64,000 nt of DNA from Granulicella aggregans (lineage in GTDB: Bacteria > Acidobacteriota > Terriglobia > Terriglobales > Acidobacteriaceae), in contig NZ_JACHIP010000002.1 of NCBI RefSeq assembly GCF_014203275.1, positions 682,001-746,000 of the forward strand, given 5' to 3'. Made by a program: the position numbers and the translations under genes. The notes under the pieces are model-generated. The model was not told the origin of the DNA, searched no databases, and worked only from the letters and a program-made list of their open reading frames with translations. Shown piece after piece: positions 59,100 to 64,000 of the stretch (positions are counted from its first letter, which is position 1; every line of letters begins with the position of its first letter).

Positions 59100-60188
59100 T
59101 CAGCGTGGGCGGGTGCGGAGGAACTTCTGCCGCTCCGCCGGATCGTCGATCTCCTTCGCCGCAGCCTGATAGAGCTGGTCGATATCCGAAGTTTTCCTCG
59201 CAAGCCTCAGAACGGTGATCTTCGCGATGGGCCCGATGAAGGACGCAAGGTGCTTCACCAGCGGTTCAAGCGGCTGCGGGACGGCACCGGTTGGGGTCTT
59301 GTTCTGGTCGTCGGAGCCTGGACGGTGCGAGCTGTTGACGGGTGGCAACGTGGCCGTAAGGTCATCAGCAGCATGGACCCGGGCGTTCAGCGCGTCGAGG
59401 AACTCCGCGGCGCTGGCGAACCGACGCACTGGCTCCTTCTCGAGCGCCCGCGCCACAGCGTCAGAGACATGTGCGGGAATCTCAGGTCGGACCACCCGGA
59501 GCGGCTTAGGGACGTGGTTCAGGTGTCCCATCATCAGCTCATAGGCGTTCTTGCCTTGAATGGGGGAGTCTCCGGCGATCAGTTCATAGAGTGTGACGCC
59601 GAAGGAGTACAGGTCGGACTGCGACGTAGCCTTCTCGCCGCGCACCTGCTCCGGCGACATATAGATGGGCGAACCTACGACCGAGCCGGCTAGCGTGAGC
59701 TCCGTGGACGTGCCGTTCTGGGCTAGACCGAAGTCCAGCACCTTCATCTGTCCGGCGGGCGAGACCATCATGTTGGCGGGCTTGATGTCGCGATGGACGA
59801 CGCCTCGGGCATGGGCATATTCGAGCGCTCGCAGCGCCTGTGAGGAGTAGTCCAGCAGCAGCGGAATGGCGATGCTGGTTCGACGGCTCAACGCCCGGAG
59901 GTCTTCACCTTCCACCAGCTCCATCATCATAATCAACTGCTCTTCAAAGTAGAAGGCGGTATGAAGCCGGGCAATATTCGGATGATTCAAGGAGGCCAAC
60001 ATCTGGATCTCGCGGCGGAAGCGCTCGGCGGATTCGGCCGTGCCCGTGCGCTCCGGCAGCAGGACCTTCATGGCCTCTTGCCGTTGCGAGATACGATGCT
60101 GCACCCGGTAGACCGTGCCCAGCCCACCATGGCCGAGGGCAGCCTCGATTGTGTACTCGCCGATGATGCCGCCAGGTTCGAAGGCCAT
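59100..60188 (-). CDS. Soluble serine/threonine protein kinase (PknB-type)
   Basis: A 362-residue Hanks-type kinase. The glycine loop is GHGGLGTVYRV (19-29), ATP-binding Lys41 in AMKVLLPE, catalytic loop HRDIKPAN (132-139), DFG at 152-154, and the activation segment ends GSPIYMSPEQ. The C-terminal 80 residues, after an acidic linker, contain LASFIGPIAKITVLRLARK and PAERQKFL, a small helical module seen in other bacterial kinases and cyclases. No membrane helix is present, so it is cytoplasmic, unlike PknB with extracellular PASTA domains. Substrates are unknown. Its stop lies 7 bases from the DUF3365 gene. Confidence 0.93.
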   Translation of the reverse strand: MAFEPGGIIGEYTIEAALGHGGLGTVYRVQHRISQRQEAMKVLLPERTGTAESAERFRREIQMLASLNHPNIARLHTAFYFEEQLIMMMELVEGEDLRALSRRTSIAIPLLLDYSSQALRALEYAHARGVVHRDIKPANMMVSPAGQMKVLDFGLAQNGTSTELTLAGSVVGSPIYMSPEQVRGEKATSQSDLYSFGVTLYELIAGDSPIQGKNAYELMMGHLNHVPKPLRVVRPEIPAHVSDAVARALEKEPVRRFASAAEFLDALNARVHAADDLTATLPPVNSSHRPGSDDQNKTPTGAVPQPLEPLVKHLASFIGPIAKITVLRLARKTSDIDQLYQAAAKEIDDPAERQKFLRTRPR

Positions 60189-60382
60189 GCGGGGATTGTA
60201 AATGAGGAGGTTGGGCGCGCTTACACGTCACGCCCCCTGCGCAACCGCCGATTCTGTCGGCACTGGGCTACGACTTGCCTCAACAGCCCGACTGGTGCAA
60301 AGCTGGTGCAGCCCAGCATAATGACTCAACAGCCAATCTGCTATCGCATTGTGCCGGGAAGAGCTCCAGACGAGGAAACTGA

Positions 60383-61312
60383 ATGGACCGCCGCACGTTT
60401 TTGACCACAGCATCGGCTGCGATGGCTGCGACAGCACTTCATACAATCCCACTGGCCGCGCAGGCGACCAGGCTGAAGCCGATGGCTCTCGGTCTGCTTG
60501 TGAGCCCGTTTGGGGCGCCCGAGGCGACGATCCGCCGCGTCCACGACCTTGGCTTCACCAATTGCTTCCTCTCCCTCGACGGATATATCGGCGGCTTCAC
60601 CCCGGCGCTCGCGGCGGAGATGAAAAGTCTGCTCGCGAAGTATGAGGTGACAGCGACAACGGTCGAAGTCGTTGGCCCGAAGCCGCTGATCTGGGATTTC
60701 CTCAATGGACCTTCCACAATTGGGCTTGTTCCCCCAACCACGCGATCCGCCCGTATCGACGCACTCCGGCAGGTCTCGGACTTCGCCAAGATGCTGGGCG
60801 TCGAGCAGGTGCAGACGCACTGCGGCTTCATCCCCGAAGACCCCGCCGACAGGCTGTATCCAGGCGCAGTGGAAGCAATCCGCGCGGTAGCGCAGCACTG
60901 CGACGCGAACGGACAAAGCTTCCTGATGGAGACCGGGCAGGAGACGCCGACGACCATGTCGCGCATGATCCGCGATGTAGATGTGCCGAGCCTCGGCGTC
61001 GGCCTGGACACGGCGAACCTGATCCTCTACGGCAAGGCAAACCCCGTCGATGCGGTCGACATCCTCGGCCCCCATGTTCGCAGCATCCACGCCAAAGATG
61101 GCCGCTGGCCCACCAACCCCAGCAACCTCGGCGAAGAGGTACAGATCGGCAAGGGACTCGTCGACTTCCGCACCGTCTTCGCGAAGCTGCATAAGGTCGG
61201 ATACACCGGCGCGGTGACGATTGAACGCGAGACCTCCGGCCCGCAGCAGATTGAAGATGTGCGCCAGGAGAAGCTGTATCTCGAAAACATACTGAAAGAA
61301 GTCGTGGGCTGA
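60383..61312 (+). CDS. Sugar phosphate isomerase/epimerase-like TIM-barrel protein with Tat signal
   Basis: A 309-residue xylose isomerase-like TIM barrel. The N-terminus has a twin-arginine motif (MDRRTFLTTASAAM), indicating Tat export. Characteristic elements are TQ/HCGFIPED (metal His), MET.G near 180, GVGLDTANL, RSIHAKDG and VTIERE, as in the family. GAGGAAA precedes the ATG. Gfo/Idh gene follows by 22 bases and MscS by 20 more, a probable operon. Substrate is likely a sugar or inositol-type compound; this is inferred from the pairing with a Gfo/Idh dehydrogenase. Confidence 0.88.
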   Translation: MDRRTFLTTASAAMAATALHTIPLAAQATRLKPMALGLLVSPFGAPEATIRRVHDLGFTNCFLSLDGYIGGFTPALAAEMKSLLAKYEVTATTVEVVGPKPLIWDFLNGPSTIGLVPPTTRSARIDALRQVSDFAKMLGVEQVQTHCGFIPEDPADRLYPGAVEAIRAVAQHCDANGQSFLMETGQETPTTMSRMIRDVDVPSLGVGLDTANLILYGKANPVDAVDILGPHVRSIHAKDGRWPTNPSNLGEEVQIGKGLVDFRTVFAKLHKVGYTGAVTIERETSGPQQIEDVRQEKLYLENILKEVVG

Positions 61313-61334
61313 ATCAGGATTAAGTTGAGGTGCT

Positions 61335-62606
61335 ATGAATCGTAGGGAACTTATCGTCAAGGGATCGCAGGCACTATCGGGCATCATGATTTTGAAGTCG
61401 AGCACCGCCTTCGGTTACCAGGCAAACTCCGCTGTCCGCATCGGGCTGCTGGGTTGCGGGAACCGCGGAACCTCCGTGGCTACGTCGTTTTCGGAGAACA
61501 CCGCAGGACAGGTTGTCGCCCTGGCCGACCTCTTCCCGGATCAACTAGCCGCCGGCAAGGCACACTTCGACAAGGTGAACGCCGGCTTGCACCGCGCTGC
61601 CATCGACAGCAAGCTGCTCTTCCACGGACCGCACGCATTCGAAGAGCTGGCCGCCTCGCACGACGTCGATTCGATTCAGATCTCGACGCCGCCGTTCTTT
61701 CATGTCCAGCACCTCGCCGCAGCGGTCGACGCGGGTAAGCATGTCTACTGCGAGAAGCCGGTAGGCATTGATGTCCGCCAGGCGAAGCAGGCACTTGAGA
61801 TCGCAAAGCGCGTGAAGCCGAACCAGAGCGTGGATGTGGGTTTCCAATGCCGCATGGCACCGCCCATCGCGGCGATCGAAGCCCAGATCAAGGCGGGCGC
61901 ACTCGGCAAGATTGCAACAGTTGCTGGCAACTACAACGCCCCGGCATCGACCGAGAAGACGCATCCCGGCATCAAGCCCGACGAGTACCGTCTGCGCAAC
62001 TGGCTATGGGACAAGGCGCTCTCCGGCGACATCCTCGTCGAGCAGAACATCCACATCATCGATCTCTGCAACTGGATGCTCGGCACGCATCCGCTGAAGG
62101 CCACGGCCACCGGGGGCCGCAACGTCCTAAAGCACTATGGCGACTGCTGGGACAACTACGAGGTCGACTACACCTATCCCGGCGATGTCCACTTCTCCTT
62201 CGCATCGACGCAGTTTGGCAGCGACGGCAAGTTCGACGCAGGCCTGAAGCTGTTCGGCTCAGCGGGATCGGCGACCGTTCCCTACTCCGGGCCGATCCAG
62301 ATCACCGGCGCACAGGCGTGGGAGTGGAAAGACTCTCGCAGCAGCGCTTCGAGCGGAGGCCAGTTCGCCGCCAACGGCAGCTTCCTCGACAACCTTGAGT
62401 TCGCTGACCGCGACAAAGACCGCAGTTTCATCGAGAGCATCATGTCCGGCCCAACGCACAACCAGATCGCAGCCGGAGTAGAGACGGCGCTCAGCTGCAT
62501 GCTGGGCCGGATGGCCGGCTACACCGGTCGCGAAGTGACGTGGGAAGAGCTGATGACACACGGAGAGTCGTACCAACTCGGAATGAGCCTCGACCAGTTT
62601 GCCTAA
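61335..62606 (+). CDS. Gfo/Idh/MocA family oxidoreductase
   Basis: A 423-residue NAD(P)-dependent oxidoreductase. The N-terminus (MNRRELIVKGSQALSGIMIL) looks like a Tat or export signal, then the Rossmann loop RIGLLGCGNRGTSV, the conserved CEKPVGID (EKP catalytic-type Lys), and GFQCRMAP. GAGGTG is the ribosome site. Such exported, Tat-signal oxidoreductases are common in Acidobacteria beside sugar isomerases and act on glycosides or sugars; the substrate is not known. The upstream isomerase-like gene and downstream channel gene are probably co-transcribed. Confidence 0.9.
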   Translation: MNRRELIVKGSQALSGIMILKSSTAFGYQANSAVRIGLLGCGNRGTSVATSFSENTAGQVVALADLFPDQLAAGKAHFDKVNAGLHRAAIDSKLLFHGPHAFEELAASHDVDSIQISTPPFFHVQHLAAAVDAGKHVYCEKPVGIDVRQAKQALEIAKRVKPNQSVDVGFQCRMAPPIAAIEAQIKAGALGKIATVAGNYNAPASTEKTHPGIKPDEYRLRNWLWDKALSGDILVEQNIHIIDLCNWMLGTHPLKATATGGRNVLKHYGDCWDNYEVDYTYPGDVHFSFASTQFGSDGKFDAGLKLFGSAGSATVPYSGPIQITGAQAWEWKDSRSSASSGGQFAANGSFLDNLEFADRDKDRSFIESIMSGPTHNQIAAGVETALSCMLGRMAGYTGREVTWEELMTHGESYQLGMSLDQFA

Positions 62607-62625
62607 GCCGGACCGGGGGTATCTT

Positions 62626-64000
62626 ATGCGTGTTCGACGAATAGCGGCACGGATGCTGGTGCTTCTTCTTTTTGTCGCGTCCTTCTGCGCGGGACGAGCC
62701 GAGAACAGCGGCAAGGGCGCGGCTTCGGCGGCGGCGCAGCCACCTCCCAGTCAGGTCGCCACAGCCCCCGTCGTGCTACAGGGAAAGACTCTCTTCCAGG
62801 TTCCCGGCGTACTTTCGTTTTCCGCCACAACCCGGGCGGAGGCCATCGCGAAAAGAATCACCTCCGTATACCAAGACGTGAACGCGGCGCATGCGAAGAT
62901 CACTGTCTCCGACGCCGAGAGAACCAGCGACGTGGCGGCCGGGGACCTCGTCCTGCTCTCGGTCACCGAGCAGGACGCTGAACTCGCGGGCAAGTCCCGG
63001 CATGACTTGGCGGAGGCGTACGCCCGAACGATCAGCGTGTCCCTGGAACAACTACGGAAGGCCTACTCGGTAAAGACCCTCACCCTTGGAGGCATCTACG
63101 CTCTGCTGGCAACGATTCTCCTTATCGTGATCTTCAGGGCAATCGGCTTTCTCTTCGGCAAGCTCTTCAGCCAGATGGAGATATGGCGCGGGACACGCAT
63201 CCCTTCGCTGCGCATCCAGAAGTTCGAGCTGCTGCCGGCGGAACGGATCGCAGACTTTGCGATCGGGCTAGCGAAGCTCATCCGCCTCGCGCTGGTGCTC
63301 GTCGTTCTTTACTTCTACATATCGCTGGTGCTGGGCTTCTTCCCCTGGACGAGAGGCTACGGGCAGGTTCTGATCAGCTATGTTGTCGCTCCGCTCAAGG
63401 GGCTGGGCCAGACGATCGTGGCGTATCTGCCTGACATGTTTTCCATTGCGGTGATCGTGCTGGTGGCGGTCTACTTCATCAAGTTCACACGCATCATCTT
63501 CCAGGAGATCGGGAAGGGCTCCATAGCCTTCTCGGGCTTTCATCCGGAGTGGGCTGAGCCGACCTACAAGATCGCCCGCTTCCTGATCCTAGCGGTAACC
63601 GGGGTCGCGGTCTTCCCCTATCTGCCAGGCGCGAAGTCGCCGGCGTTTCAGGGCATCTCGATCTTCCTCGGCCTGTTGCTCTCGCTAGGATCGACCTCCG
63701 CGGTCGCGAACATCGTCGCCGGAGTGATCCTCACTTACATGCGCGCGTTCAAGTTGGGAGATCGCGTACAGATCGCGGACACCGTCGGCGATGTAGTGGA
63801 AGTTTCGCTGCTGGTTACGCGAGTGCGGACGATCAAGAACGTTGAGGTCACGATTGCGAACTCTATGGTGCTCAGCAGCCACATCATCAACTTCAGCGGA
63901 TCGGTGCAGGAGGAGGGTCTGGTGCTGCATACCACCGTGACCATCGGCTACGACGCTCCCTGGAGACAGATCCACGAGCTGCTGATCGCCGCAGCCGAGG
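62626..64000 (+). CDS. MscS-family mechanosensitive channel (truncated at window end)
   Basis: The ATG at 62626 has GGGGGT upstream. The visible 458 residues lack a stop in the window. A signal-like N-terminus (MRVRRIAARMLVLLLFVASFCAGR), a soluble periplasmic stretch, and four or five membrane helices (about 150-390) precede the MscS core: GLLLSLGSTSAVANIVAGVILTYMRAFKLGDRV, then VTRVRTIKNVEVTIANSMVLSSHIINFS. This is the pore helix and beta domain of a MscS channel, opening under membrane tension to release osmolytes. The C-terminal domain lies outside the window. It follows the Gfo/Idh gene by 19 bases. Confidence 0.9.
   Translation, partial: MRVRRIAARMLVLLLFVASFCAGRAENSGKGAASAAAQPPPSQVATAPVVLQGKTLFQVPGVLSFSATTRAEAIAKRITSVYQDVNAAHAKITVSDAERTSDVAAGDLVLLSVTEQDAELAGKSRHDLAEAYARTISVSLEQLRKAYSVKTLTLGGIYALLATILLIVIFRAIGFLFGKLFSQMEIWRGTRIPSLRIQKFELLPAERIADFAIGLAKLIRLALVLVVLYFYISLVLGFFPWTRGYGQVLISYVVAPLKGLGQTIVAYLPDMFSIAVIVLVAVYFIKFTRIIFQEIGKGSIAFSGFHPEWAEPTYKIARFLILAVTGVAVFPYLPGAKSPAFQGISIFLGLLLSLGSTSAVANIVAGVILTYMRAFKLGDRVQIADTVGDVVEVSLLVTRVRTIKNVEVTIANSMVLSSHIINFSGSVQEEGLVLHTTVTIGYDAPWRQIHELLIAAAE

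Overview
The window looks like a chromosomal segment of an Acidobacteriota bacterium, class Terriglobia (Granulicella/Terriglobus/Edaphobacter type). This is inferred from high GC and from the mix of proteins: an Oar-type TonB-dependent receptor with an N-terminal carboxypeptidase-regulatory-like domain, PSCyt1/DUF1549/DUF1553 and DUF1501 proteins, a FecR protein with a Trp-rich DUF6600-like region, FN3 lipoproteins, an NHL/Ig/FG-GAP mosaic giant, Tat-signal sugar isomerase and Gfo/Idh proteins, and frequent TTG starts behind strong Shine-Dalgarno sequences. I see no rRNA, phage, insertion sequence or CRISPR array. There are two tRNAs, Arg(TCT) and His(GTG), both with encoded CCA.

Layout. 0-4.7 kb: the 5' part of a two-haem PSCyt1 protein runs off the left edge. 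It is followed by a MerR-like HTH/TPR protein, an MFS transporter, a cytochrome c lipoprotein and a small DUF3592-like protein. 4.7-12.4 kb (minus strand): substrate-binding protein, permease and ATPase of a urea-carboxylase-type (guanidine/urea) ABC importer. The ATPase overlaps the start of a 1088-residue multi-haem PSCyt1-DUF1549-DUF1553 protein, which is followed by a Tat-exported DUF1501 protein. 12.6-15.8 kb (minus): ruvB, a GNAT acetyltransferase and a GH27 alpha-galactosidase. 15.8-25 kb: S9 peptidase, XRE-cupin regulator, FN3 lipoprotein, transaldolase, acyltransferase and hslVU. 25.2-33.2 kb (plus): Vgb-like propeller, then a complete guanidine/urea carboxylase pathway (two DUF1989 UAAP proteins, biotin carboxylase, allophanate hydrolase). 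33.2-35.1 kb: a glutathione-peroxidase-like protein whose catalytic Cys is Ser, divergent from a LysR regulator. 35.5-43 kb: TonB-dependent receptor, two tandem secreted metallo-beta-lactamase-fold paralogues and a MASE1-GGDEF diguanylate cyclase. 43.3-49.3 kb: a giant secreted repeat protein. 49.5-52.3 kb: tRNAs, a hypothetical gene and a hydrolase/DUF72 pair. 52.6-57.2 kb: prfA, two small genes and prmC, then a convergent FecR protein. 57.3-60.2 kb: HugZ-like haem/flavin protein, a c-haem DUF3365-HAMP sensor without output domain, and a Ser/Thr kinase. 60.4-64 kb: sugar isomerase, Gfo/Idh oxidoreductase and a truncated MscS channel.

How the genes fit together. The ABC importer (9.5-12.4 kb) and the carboxylase operon (26.3-33.2 kb) probably form one nitrogen-scavenging pathway: uptake of guanidine or urea, ATP-dependent carboxylation, deimination and allophanate hydrolysis to ammonia and CO2. 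The most unusual feature is that the importer is translationally coupled to a multi-haem PSCyt1/DUF1553 protein and a DUF1501 protein. This suggests an undescribed periplasmic processing step linked to uptake; the function is inference. Convergent genes are packed very tightly, often 0-15 bp apart.
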